Positions 21,107 to 31,846 of a stretch of DNA of 64,000 nt are shown piece by piece (the first letter of the stretch is position 1; every line of letters starts with the position of its first letter). A program made the translations under genes and the position numbers. A model generated the notes under the pieces. It searched no databases and was not told the DNA's origin. It worked only from the letters and a program-made list of their open reading frames with translations. The DNA comes from Sparassis latifolia (lineage: Eukaryota > Basidiomycota > Agaricomycetes > Polyporales > Sparassidaceae). Location: assembly GCA_018466975.1 (NCBI GenBank), contig CM031556.1, positions 2,976,001-3,040,000 on the forward strand, read 5' to 3'.

Positions 21107-21971
21107 ATTCAAAGGGGAGGGGTGCAGACGATGTCGTCGAGATCGTCAAGAACGACGAAGAAATGTGTAGGTCAGACAGAAGGGGAAGAACCTGGAAGGC
21201 GGCAGCGGAGAAGGAGGAGATGTAGTAGGCAGTGCGCAGACACGTTCAGGAAATTCTCACAGGCCTATGTATGGTCACAGCACGCGCCTGCGCCTCTCGG
21301 TGACTTCCTTACTCTGCCAACATTGTCCTTGTTCCCTCTATGTAGATCTGGGTAGTCGCCCATGCTGTGCGCCAGAAAATTCATATCCTTTTCGTTTACT
21401 GCCCACCCGTCGTGCTGAACGCCGAGACGAAACCGGACGACACAACTGGCTGGCGACCGTGACTGACTCGGCTGCAGGTGCTCCTGAATCACGACCCTCT
21501 CTGGTAAGGTCCTCGCCGACACTGACCGTCCACGAGCTAACGTTGTGCTAAACTAGTCACCGTCATTTCAGAGCCTCCGTGGTGCCCCTATGATGGAAAC
21601 ACGGTTTTCGTTGAATTTGACGATAACTTTAGCAATGCTCGCAGAGATTCTCGTAAGCGCCAAGTACTAGTGCGTCAGAGTGTAATGGGGGCTGACTCAT
21701 CCCGCACTGACGCCGAGTCACCGCGGACTGCTTCAGCGGCCGCTCCAAACTCCTCTCCGAGAGTGGCGGGCACGCGTCCGTATATAATCACCAGCCTTGC
21801 CCAGCCCGTCCTAACACGCCCGCTTCCCCCTGTTCGCGACTGTACTTCCTGGATCCTTCATGGACGTCCATTGCCATGTGTATTGGCAGCCTTGAGTTCA
21901 CAGCCCAGGTCTTAATCCAGACGCCTTCCTTTTTCCTCTGCGTATCTTGGATGGTCATTTTCCACGCACTC
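21107..21971. other. Divergent intergenic region, no gene seen
   Basis: It separates sho1 (minus) from the next plus-strand gene and should hold both promoters. Short frames here do not resemble any family. Confidence 0.5.
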
Positions 21972-23684
21972 ATGGATGTGCTGCGCGTAGTCGCGGGGAC
22001 CGTGCTTGCCACGGGTTGGTTGCTTCTGGCACGTCATAAATTGTCTGTTTGGTACGCGGAGTTCTCATCCTTTGCTCCAGAGCATTGTGTCCCCACTTGG
22101 TCGTTTGCTCCCTGGCTTGCACTCTGCGACGGCGAAAGGTGGCGCGCAGGGTGCAAAGGGCGCGCGTAGCGATCCTCCAAAGTCACCGTTATCTATCAAG
22201 GAAGTCATCGAGGTCGCTTCTGCCGGCTCTGTGGTATCAGTGCAGCAAGACATGAGCGGTCATGTCCGCTTTGCGAAATTTCGCACTGAGCAATCGGTGC
22301 AACCCACATACTCTCGCTCTCCCGACGCATCACCTCCACCTGCGTCTCCACCCCTTACTCGCAATATGTCACCTCTTCGTCAGGAGGTCGTCATGTCTGC
22401 TTCACCAATTGCTTCGGAAGCGGATACATCCCACTCTGCTGATGTTCCGACGCAAGAAAATTCTAAGTCTGTGCCCCCGCCCTTGAAGCGTTTGTGCGGG
22501 AACGCTTTCCAGCATCCTCCACGGAGCGACACCATTTCGTCAGATCACTTTTCTTCTGCATCGTCAGACACCGTGGTTTCCAGTCCTGTATCGTGCGAGT
22601 CCCAGGACGCGATTCAGGCGCTGACGCCGCCCCCAAAGAAGCACAAGCTTCTGCGGATGACCAGTGTCCCTCTTGGGAACAGTGAGTATCTTGCATTTCG
22701 CTCATGCCACACATCTCATTTGCTTTCAGCGAAGAAACACAGGAATTCCTGCATGCTGCGGAAACATAATAGCCTGTCTTCGGCACAGCACACGTCAACA
22801 CCCCGGCCGCCACCCCCGCTGCGTACGGACCCGTATCAAGCGCCGTACTTTTTCCCTACCCCAGCCTCGCCTGAGGCTGCCGATTACATTCACCAGGTCC
22901 GTCGTGGTCGTGCGTTGGCGAGCACTGCGCTACCGGACAGTGGCTCTGAGCCACCAGCTGACCATCTGCGAACCGCGCGTCGGTCCCTGGATTTGCCCAA
23001 GTTTTCTCCACCGACCACTTCAGTCAAGGATCTCGTGCACGAGGAGCATCGTGACGATGTCGGTCGCCCGCGGAAACGGCATTGGCATTTCCTACATCGG
23101 CCTCATAATCGGTCAGCATCGTTGGGTTCGGACGCGCGTACACTAGGCTCAGATTCGGGCTACAGCGAGGTCAGTCGTTGACTGTTCGCTGGACTTGTGC
23201 ACGCAAGTCAGCCAGGTGAACATCGTTTACGTCTCTCGATGTTCATGACTTCCCCCCTCGATCTGACATATTGCGGATGTGTCAGTATTATCACGGGCCC
23301 GTACGTCTCTATGACGCGTCTCCTACGGAGGACGCGACCCCTTCGGACGACAGCCGGCTCGTCATCAATTCTTCTGAATCTCAAGATTCGACTCGACCCA
23401 GGATTTGTGTCGGGCATGCGATCCAGTCAGAAGTCTCGCAGAGATGTCGGAGGTATTCAGTATTTGCATTCCGTATTTATTCTCGCAAGGCTCCACTCTC
23501 CTTTAAATGTAGCATTTCCCCACCTTACGTCTGCTGTAATGTATCGTACGTACTATACTGCTTGACTATAATTTGTTACAATATTGCAATGTCGGCCGTC
23601 TGCTTGCACTCAGATCACCGTAATGGGTATCGGATTAGATTAGATGAAATTGAAGGGAGATCGAAGCGCCTCTTGAGCGCCTAA
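21972..23684 (+). CDS. Unrecognised Ser/Pro-rich protein, probably with N-terminal membrane helix
   Basis: I do not recognise this gene. The main exon (open from 22006 to 23181) has no ATG at its start. ATG 21972 gives a hydrophobic helix ([19 protein letters not shown]) that could be spliced to [18 protein letters not shown] with donor 22047 and acceptor 22149, in phase. The body is low-complexity and Ser/Pro/His-rich ([32 protein letters not shown]), with basic stretches such as [21 protein letters not shown] donor near 23172 and a GTGTCAG acceptor join [20 protein letters not shown]; the last exon may end with [15 protein letters not shown] at 23684. The short conserved-looking blocks suggest a real, fast-evolving membrane-anchored protein. 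Exon boundaries are provisional. Confidence 0.5.
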
Positions 23685-23737
23685 GCTCCGAACTTCGTGC
23701 CGCTCGCCTGCCTCCCGACTTCATATCTCTTGTGCAC

Positions 23738-26700
23738 ATGGACCCCGACACTACATCACACGATTCTCTACATGTTCCTCCACATCCACCGACTCCTCTC
23801 CCATTGGCACACTTTTCTCCAACTCCCAGTCCCCAGCCCCCAGCACCAGTATCATCGATGCAGGGACCACTACCCGGGCCAGTGCCACAACCAGCCGTGA
23901 GCGACTCTAAAGAGCACCTACTTCCAGCCCCAATACTCGCGCCGAAAAGTGTACTACTACTTTCAGAACCAACGCCGTCCGAGCCGAAGAGAGCCGCGAA
24001 GGCGCTGCGTCCGAGGACACCCAGAACCGCGCCGAGGACGCCCAATCCGATGACACCGCAGGATATGGCCAACGACGGTGACGGCGTGGCCACTGCGCTT
24101 TCTGGCCCCGCTGTCCCGCGCTCGCCGGTCCCCGATAGGCCATTGAACGTGACGGACGCGTTGAGCTACCTCGATGCGGTGAAGGTGCAGTTCCAGGATA
24201 AGCCGGATGTGTACAACCACTTTTTGGACATCATGAAGGACTTTAAAAGCCAAATGTGAGTGTCTTCTCTTCTTCGTCTGTATCCGTTGGGTTGGTGGTG
24301 GCATGACGTATGGCGTTTTTCTGGTTGTTCCAACCATATGCCACTTCTCTTGTGTTGTATCATTTCGCTGAGTATGACGCGTCGTATGTGTTGTTGTGTC
24401 CGATAACGGATTCCTTGCGGCTGTATTGCATGTTCTGATTCGTCTCAGGATTGATACTCCAGGAGTTATTGAGCGTGTTTCAATGCTCTTCCACGGGAAC
24501 CCGTACCTCATACAAGGGTTCAACACCTTCCTCCCTCCCGGTTACCGCATCGAGCTCTCTACCGACCCGCTCAATTTGGACACTATCACCGTCATGACCC
24601 CAGTAGGTACCATCACGCAGAGTATCACCGCGTTTGGTACTCCCGTACGCGTCCCGCGCGAGCCACTCTTGGCCGCACCGACCATCATCGCGCCGTTTGC
24701 TCAGCCACCACCCTTTGGACCTCCCCCGCCCGTTCTGCCCGTTGGTATCGGGAATGGTTCGCGCCCACATACACCGCTACCACACATGTCCATTGTCGGC
24801 GGTCCGTCTCCATTTGTCGAGCCTCCTGCTCCTTATTCCCCCGCGACGCAAGGGGCCCAGACGACTGCTGCTGCGTCCTTCCTGGGCAACTTGAACAATA
24901 GGACCGTGGAGAAGGCTCCGGCTGGCGAGTTTAACCACGCAATCCAGTACCTCAACAAGATAAAAATGCGCTTTGCAGACGACCAGAAACGTACAAACAA
25001 TTCCTAGAGATTCTGCAGACATACCAGAAGGAGCAGAAACAATTGCACGACGTGAGCTTCCTGTACTATTTACGTGTGGTTTTTGCCGCTTGTACTGATC
25101 GAGTTGTTTCTCCAGTCACAAGTGTATGCACAGGTTCAGATGCTGTTCAAGGACGCACCTGATCTGATGAATGAGTTCAAAGACTTCCTTCCAGAAGCCA
25201 TGGCACCGTCCGTTCAACCCACGGGGTTGGTTGGTATCATGCCCCATCCAGTAAGTAGTTCTGGCCCTTGGACTCAAGGTGAACCGTCCACCGCACCACC
25301 GGAGAAGGTTAGTAAAGCTCCTAACAGACGGCGGAAGCGAGCCGCCGACAAGGAAACACCTGCGACGCAGAAGGGTGGAAGCCGAGTGAGCTCTCTTTTT
25401 CCCGGTAAAACCCTTCTGTTCACACGCCGAGTTTATTCTAGGCCAAACGAGCGAAGACGACTCAAAAACCGGAACCGGCGTCGCCCAAATTCTCACCGTA
25501 TCAAGTCCCCAGTCTCCTCAGCCAGTCCCGCCCCCTCCGCACCAGCCAACCAGCACTCCGCATCATCCTCACGCAACTCATACCCACGCCCTGCAACCCA
25601 CTGCTGTCTCACCGAATCCATCCGTAACCACCTCGGAAGAGCTCCTGTTCTTCGATCGCACCAAGCGAGCATTGGAGAACGGTGGAACGTATGAAGAATT
25701 CTTGAAGCTGCTGAACCTTTTCGCGAAGGATATTATTGACACAGAAACCCTAATTGACCGTGCGGAAATCTTTCTGGGCGATGGGGACCTTATGACGCAG
25801 TTTAAGGACCTGATGAACTGGGATGACAAGCATGGCAATGTTGAGTACGGACCGCCGGGCAGCATCAGGACTGGTCCTCCGGACGTTTACGCAGCAAGGA
25901 TCCCAGACGATGGCCAGGGACCGAGCTATCGCCGATTGCCAGACAGTGTGAGTCCACTTCCCACACGTTTATAGAGCTGTCTGATAGAAGGCACCAGGAA
26001 ATTCACCTTGCATGCTCTGGCCGCGACGAACTTTGTTGGTCTGTGCTCAACGACGTGTGGCTCTCCCACCCTACGTGGGCATCGGAGGACGCCGGGTTCG
26101 CTGCACATAAAAAGAACCAGTTCGAAGAGACACTAGCTCGGAGCGAAGATGAGCGGCATGAATACCACGTGCAAATAGATGCTCTCCAACGTACAATCGC
26201 TGTGCTGGAGCCGCTGGATGTGCGCCTCGAGGAAATGACGGCTGAAGAGCGTGCTCAGTTCAGGCTGAAGCCTGACCTTAGCGGCACTGGGCGGGCAATC
26301 TACGAGCGCATTATCAAAAAGGTCTATGGGCGGGACGCCGGACTGGAAATTTTAAAAGCACTCCAAGAGTGTCCTGCGGTTGCTGTCCCCGTCGTGCTTC
26401 AACGACTGAAGTTGAAAGACTATGAATGGCGGCGATGGCGGCGCGAATTTAACAAGACATGGAAGGACGTAGATGTGAAGAATTTCTACAAGGCTCTTGA
26501 CATGCAAAGCGTCGTCTTCAAGACGAACGACAAGAAGAATATTACTGCCAAGCATTTCGTGCAGGATATTGAAGCTGCGAAGGCTGCACAGACCCAAGCC
26601 AGGGAAGCGGAGACACGTCCCACTCCCATTGGCAAATCACTTGGCCACCAGCTGGAGTACGAATTCAGTGACACGGGCGTTCTGCACGATTCCCTCAAAC

Positions 26701-28485
26701 TGATTTATTCGTTCCTCGATCATTCTCCGTCACTGTACGGTCCTTCGGAACGGCGCGGCATTGAGCGCTTTTTGCGCCAATTTGTCCCCCTCTTCTTCAT
26801 GTATCCCGTGCAGGAGTTCAACGCTGCGTGTGGGCCTCTGGAGGGTGGTCACGATGACGATATGACTGACGATACTGTTCTAAGTACCGACGGAGTTGAT
26901 GACCATCCAATCGCTAACCGCGACCGCAGTGGAAGGCGGCAACCGAGCGGGAACCACTCTACTGCTGTCTGTGCTGGTGACCTCAGAAGGCGACTTCTAA
27001 GAACGGCACAAGAACGATCACCCCGGACGAAGACGAAGGAACTCTCTTCGCGTTCAGCGGCTCATACTAGGTCTACATCCCCAGTCCCGAACGAAGGAAG
27101 TGCGTCAACTGCGCGGATCAAAGCATCTAGGCTGAATCAAGAATTGGCCATCGAAGATACTCTCCGCACAAACCCCGAGGATATTTGGATCATGGAAGCT
27201 GGAGCTGCTTCTGCTAGCGCAGGCGAGGGGCCGATTCGGAGGCGGCCTTTTTTCGCAAATACAACATTCTATACGCTGTTGCGCCTTCTGCAGGTATGAC
27301 GCTACTCAGCTCACGCGGGCACAGATGAACTGACAAAGGGTCATCATGCGGCTTAGCTGTTGTATTCACGGCTGCTGCTGTGCAAGGACTTCGGAGCGCG
27401 CACGGCTGCGGAAAAGCATGCCAGTTTGCTCGCGAACCCTGTTGCTGTCCAGCTGGGATTGGACGAACCCAATGGCCCACCTGCCGTACTGGCCCAAGCA
27501 ATGGAAGCTTTAGGTGAAAGTCGAACAGCCGAGGAGCCGAATGTTCTATATCTGTACTTGCTCGACGCATGCGAGAAGGTATTTGCAACCGAGCTGGACC
27601 AACCTGTGTTCGAGGAGCATATGCGTTGGTTCTTCCGTACCAAGGTAAGGGGTGGATTATCCCAAGTTGCGAGACGCTGAGCATCCACGTCTCGTCCAGG
27701 CATATCATGTCTTTACCCTAGATAGGGTGATCACCGCGATTGTCAAACAGGTGTGTTTACAGCGGCTCTTTGTGCTGGTGCCGATGGACTAACAAGATTG
27801 ACGATGTCGCTCGGAAGGTACAAACCATAATGGCGGACCATAAGTGTCAAGAGCTATGGGGACTTCTGCAAGCAGCACGAAGTGAAGAGGTTCTTACGGC
27901 ACATGATACCATCCGATATAGGCGGGAAGCAGAGCGTCACGTTGGATCAGATGACAATCTATACCGGTTCGACTGGGTATGTCATTATGGAGTCTGTGCG
28001 GCAATGATCCCTGATTGACAGCCAATCGGCACAGGATGCGCAGTCGAGGATGGTACGGATCCAATTGGTTGGTGGGGGTGATGCGAGCGTGGATGAAGAC
28101 AACTCGACAATCGGGCGGTGGCAGGAGTATGTTGCGAGTTATGTTCTGGCACACGCGACGGAATGGATGCCTGCAGAACCGCGGCAACATGGGGGGTTAT
28201 TCTTGAGACGGTGAGTGGGTATGGGGTATGTGAGATGACATGTGAGTGCTGAAGGGTATTAATAGGTGCCTGATGGACGGGTCCGAGAAAGGGGAAGCGC
28301 TGCAGCGGGAGAAGGGGGTGCGGATAGTGGTTGCCGCAGGAACGTACAGGCTGATGTATGCAGCGGGGAGCGAGGAGACGTTGTGGCGACGGCGGGGAGA
28401 GGCAGCGGACGGGGAGCTCAGGGCTCGTGCACGTGCACAGGCGGAGGAGCGGATGCGACGACTGGCCAGGCGGCTGCTTTCGTAG
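23738..28485 (+). CDS. sin3: Sin3 transcriptional corepressor scaffold
   Basis: Large multi-exon gene. After a disordered N-terminus, PAH1 is [20 protein letters not shown] plus [23 protein letters not shown]2 is [18 protein letters not shown] plus [16 protein letters not shown] and [22 protein letters not shown]3 is [19 protein letters not shown] and VDIID-type helices up to [12 protein letters not shown]. The histone-deacetylase interaction domain follows ([46 protein letters not shown] block) and the Sin3 C-terminal domain ends at RRLLS. Sin3 scaffolds the Rpd3 histone deacetylase complex in the nucleus; the PAH domains bind repressors. Two places need one more C to keep the frame (24983-24984 in PAH2; 25507-25510 between PAH2 and PAH3). 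These are probably sequence errors rather than gene loss, since coding quality continues downstream. Confidence 0.9.
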
Positions 28486-28700
28486 GCTGCCGTGGGACTC
28501 TGTGCTATTTCTGTATCTGCGCTATTTTTGGACTGTAGCCTATTCTGTCGTTACTCAACGTGGTCCCCTGCATAAGTAATTCGCCTTCGCCGTCTTTCTC
28601 CTCTTGCTCCCTGTCTCCCACAGCCCCCAGCTCTCCCTCCTCGCCGTCCCCCACGTCCTCCGCGCACCCACACTCGTCCTAGCGCTACCCGCGAGGTAGC

Positions 28701-30675
28701 ATGCGCAGGCACAATTTACTTGGCCCGTCGTCCTCCGTTGTCACGGGTTCCACTCCTCCGCCAGCCCACCATATTCCTCGTCGTCCCCGTCGTCGTCGTT
28801 CGCCAGGCCCTTCATCTTCATGGTCGGCATTTTTCGTGACCGTCGTAGCATCAGCCTCACCCGCGGAGAGTCGCCCCTTTACCGCTCAAGCCACTCCACC
28901 GCCAGATTTCCTCTGCCCACACTTCGGGAACATTTCATGTCGGAACTCCTTCTCCGCTCCCACAAGTTCTCTTCCCCCACAGAGCAGCGTTACTCCAGTC
29001 TCGGTCGCATTCACACAACAAGTGCCGAGAAGTGCAAGCGTCGCAGACAAGTTTGTCCAGGGTGATGATAAGCGCTGGCGTAAAACCGATATGTGGTCTC
29101 TGTACGGCTCCACTATATGCATGGTGAGTAATTTCCTTCCCATGATCCATGCTTTTTAGTGACGCTTGTGGGTTGCAGGCGTCCGAATGCTCGGCAGTCC
29201 CCATTTCGACCGTCCAAAGTTCGTCCACCCCAAGTTCCCCCCCAAGTTCGACCATCCCAAGTTCGACAACTGATTACGCTACTTTAGTTGCCGAATCTGC
29301 TTCCTCCAGCTATACGTCTTCGACCTTTGTACATTCTTCCAGTACTCCATCTCTCCCTTCAGGGTGGCCGACGAAACCGAAGGATGACAATGTAACAACC
29401 CCAGTCATTGTCACGCTGTCTCTTGTCCTCGCCCTCTGCATCTGCTCTATCATCACACTATGTGTGATGTGGCGAAAGAAGCGGCGTCTCAAGGCTCGGA
29501 GCGATTTGGAGAAGAGAGCGCGGAAGGATAGTCTAGGTGACGACTCTGATAATGAGTCGGAGGAGCTCAAGCACTTCCGCTCTAAACAGAGGATATGGGC
29601 CAAAGCCACGGCGCGGTGGAAGGCCAATATCCGACACTCCGTGCGGAGGAGGAGGAAGCACGCGGCGTCAGGACCCAAAGACACTGGTTTCCGGACGTTG
29701 GTCGAGACATGCCAAAATTCGCAGTCTTCCGCGTCTCTACCGCGCACTGCAGACAGTCATGATTCTGCGGGCTATGAAGCTGTCAACGACATCTCGTCTT
29801 CACTGCAGTCTCATGACCCAGTAAATGCTCATGTGATCCATCCTCCGAGCCCTACCTCTTCCCCTACTCAACCTCCAGCATATTTATCAAATTCTCCAGC
29901 AGTGTGCGATGACTTGGCTTATGCGCATTGCTCGCAGAATCTCTCCCCATACCCCAACCTCAATGATACCACACCATCTAGCTCGGTTTCAGAGGGCGCG
30001 AATCCGGACATCGAATACCAGGAATCTTTTAGGGCAGCACACGTCGCCACAGACGACAAAGCAGTACTGGCACGTATCGCATCCATGGCTAGCGCGCCGC
30101 CTTCCACCGATCTTTCCTCATCTGAGGAATTGACCGTCTCCTACGCCTCGGTACCTGCTCTTGACGACGAATTCGAGGACTTGCCATTCGGCATGCAGGT
30201 CTCTGACACGGAGCCAGGTGCATCACGGAGCTTAGGAACACTTCCGCCGGCGATGTCGCATGAACATGTCGATGTGCCCTCTTATTCGTGCGATGTCTTC
30301 CCGCAGCCGTCTCTTCTTCCCCCGCCGCCCATGAAGGCCCTGGCGGCGTCTATGTTCTACGAGTATCCGTCCTCCTTCGAGGAGGATTACTGCGCGGAGC
30401 CTGAGGCGCACCCATCAGCGCCACCGTTTGAAGTCGAGAGCTCCGCCGTACCAAGTGCTCCGCCGCTTGAACTCGATTTCGAGTCGGGTGACGTCGGGGG
30501 TCTGCTACCGTCCGCTCCGCCTCTGGACGATGAAGTCACTGCCCGAGGGAGTTCTCTCACCGCAGCACCGCGAGAGCCCGCCGATCGCGGTGCGGAGTCG
30601 TCCTCATCCGCATCCGCTATGCGTCGTGCGCCGTCGCCGCCGTGGAGTGCCAGTCCGCCGCGTTACCTCCCTTAG
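28701..30675 (+). CDS. Single-pass membrane protein with PSAPP-rich cytoplasmic tail
   Basis: Two exons join in phase (GTGAGT at about 29125, GCAG before ASECSAV at 29179). The N-terminal part has a hydrophobic stretch (WSAFFVTVVASASPAES) that could be a signal peptide after a long basic leader, then a Cys-containing region (PDFLCPHFGNISC) and a Ser/Thr-rich stalk typical of O-mannosylation. One clear transmembrane helix follows (VTLSLVLALCICSIITLCVM) with a basic stop-transfer RKKRRLKARS. The cytoplasmic tail of about 390 residues is disordered and acidic, with three PSAPP motifs (near 30414, 30456 and 30510), each followed by hydrophobic-acidic residues. The layout resembles fungal surface sensors of the Wsc/Mid type or WW/ESCRT-recruited adaptors, but no known domain is present. 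Function unknown. Confidence 0.65.
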
Positions 30676-31238
30676 CACCCTAGCGCCGTCTGTGTTTTCT
30701 GTAGCTTTCTTGGATCGGCATAGTTTTATTTTACATGCATTTGGTCACCCGTAGTCATTCAATGGAAGGAGGTCTCTGTCCACGATTTGCGCGGACGCTG
30801 TGTGTATTGTCGGTGCGTGCGGAAGCAGATCGTACCAAGTTCCGTCATAGTCCAGGCGTGTGCCGTTTGCTTCCGCCTCGGGGATGCAAATATGCAATTC
30901 GGATCTGAGAGATTGCCCCCTCCTATGTTTCTACCCCTTCGCGACCTGCTGCAGGGCAAGGAGAAAGTATGAGGAAGCTGTGTAGGCATCTATTTTTGGA
31001 GGAAAAAATACGCCACCATCTTGCCTACTCGTCTTGCAAATCAAGTTCGAGCATCGAAAGGGTAGACATATCTAGTGGTTTCATATGTAGACAACAAATA
31101 ATCCCACAAAAACATTCTGTAGAATACATTTGAATTAGAAACCATAGGCAAGCACAAGAACAGAGGGGTATTTCAAACTCGTAGGTAACCAGGAAAATAG
31201 GAAAACAAGCAAACTACGGTTATTTCTGCGCACTCATT
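30676..31238. other. Intergenic, no gene seen
   Basis: AT-richer sequence between the PSAPP gene and the left U2 repeat arm. Nothing recognisable. Confidence 0.5.
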
Positions 31239-31326
31239 CCATTTGATGCACCGAGCTGCAAGCCAACAGACTTGTGACAAAGTACACCAAAGAGAAGGAG
31301 CAGCAGAAAATGCCAAAAGAAAGTTC

Positions 31327-31515
31327 CCCCGACGACACAAGCCAGTACTGCAGTAGCAAGGTCATCGCGTTCCCATGTTGCAAGCAGAGCATAGGAAACA
31401 AGGGCGGCAAAAATTAGATAACCAATAATGGAGGCGGTGCCTCCATAATAGTGGTTAAACTATTAAGAACAGATACTACACTTGATCTAAGCCAAAAGGC
31501 CAGAGTGGTGAAGAT
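31327..31515 (-). ncRNA. U2: U2 spliceosomal RNA, copy 1
   Basis: The minus strand has the invariant U2 5' domain CTGGCCTTTTGGCTTAGATC, AAGTGTAGTATCTGTTCTT (branch-point-pairing GTAGTA), a stem-loop II hairpin GGAGGCACCGCCTCC, an Sm site in CTAATTTTTGCC, and a 3' stem-loop containing CTACTGCAGTAC. The 5' end is placed about 27 nt after the TATA element; the 3' end is approximate. U2 pairs with the intron branch site in the spliceosome. Confidence 0.93.
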
Positions 31516-31535
31516 TTTGAGTGCTCCAACCCGGA

Positions 31536-31542
31536 TTATATA
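31536..31542 (-). promoter_or_regulatory. TATA element of U2 copy 1
   Basis: TATATAA within GGTATATAATCC on the minus strand, about 27 nt before the U2 5' end. The same motif precedes copy 2. Confidence 0.6.
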
Positions 31543-31846
31543 CCGACGCTCATCTGCGCACGGACCATCTTTTGTGTGGCCCCGAATCGGGAAGGTGTTG
31601 TGGAACGCTGGGGTGCACCTAGCGCCTTCTTACTCAAGTACAAATCTGTGCTTCAGAAGTGAGCTGGACGATAAATCAGGCCGACCATCCTACGTCTCAT
31701 ATAGTTTTTGAAGTTGTAATGTCTGTATATCATCTACTAGATTGTCCACGTCAATACATAACGACCAGTTCCTATGGACCCTGCACATGATAAACTCGAT
31801 GCCGTTGAGCCTTATGTCCATTGTATGCATTCTGAACCACCTGATC

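Larger units (their letters stand above)
31239..31566. repeat. Left arm of inverted repeat carrying U2
   Basis: 328 nt, nearly identical to the reverse complement of 39116-39443 (also 328 nt). It includes the U2 gene, its TATA region and about 90 nt of downstream flank. Similarity stops sharply at both ends. Confidence 0.9.

Noticed and set aside
31451..31711. Open frame starting MVKLLRTDTTLDLSQKARVV
   Set aside because: This is the antisense of the U2 snRNA; the same peptide appears on the opposite strand at the second U2 (38935-39231). It is a well-known annotation artefact.
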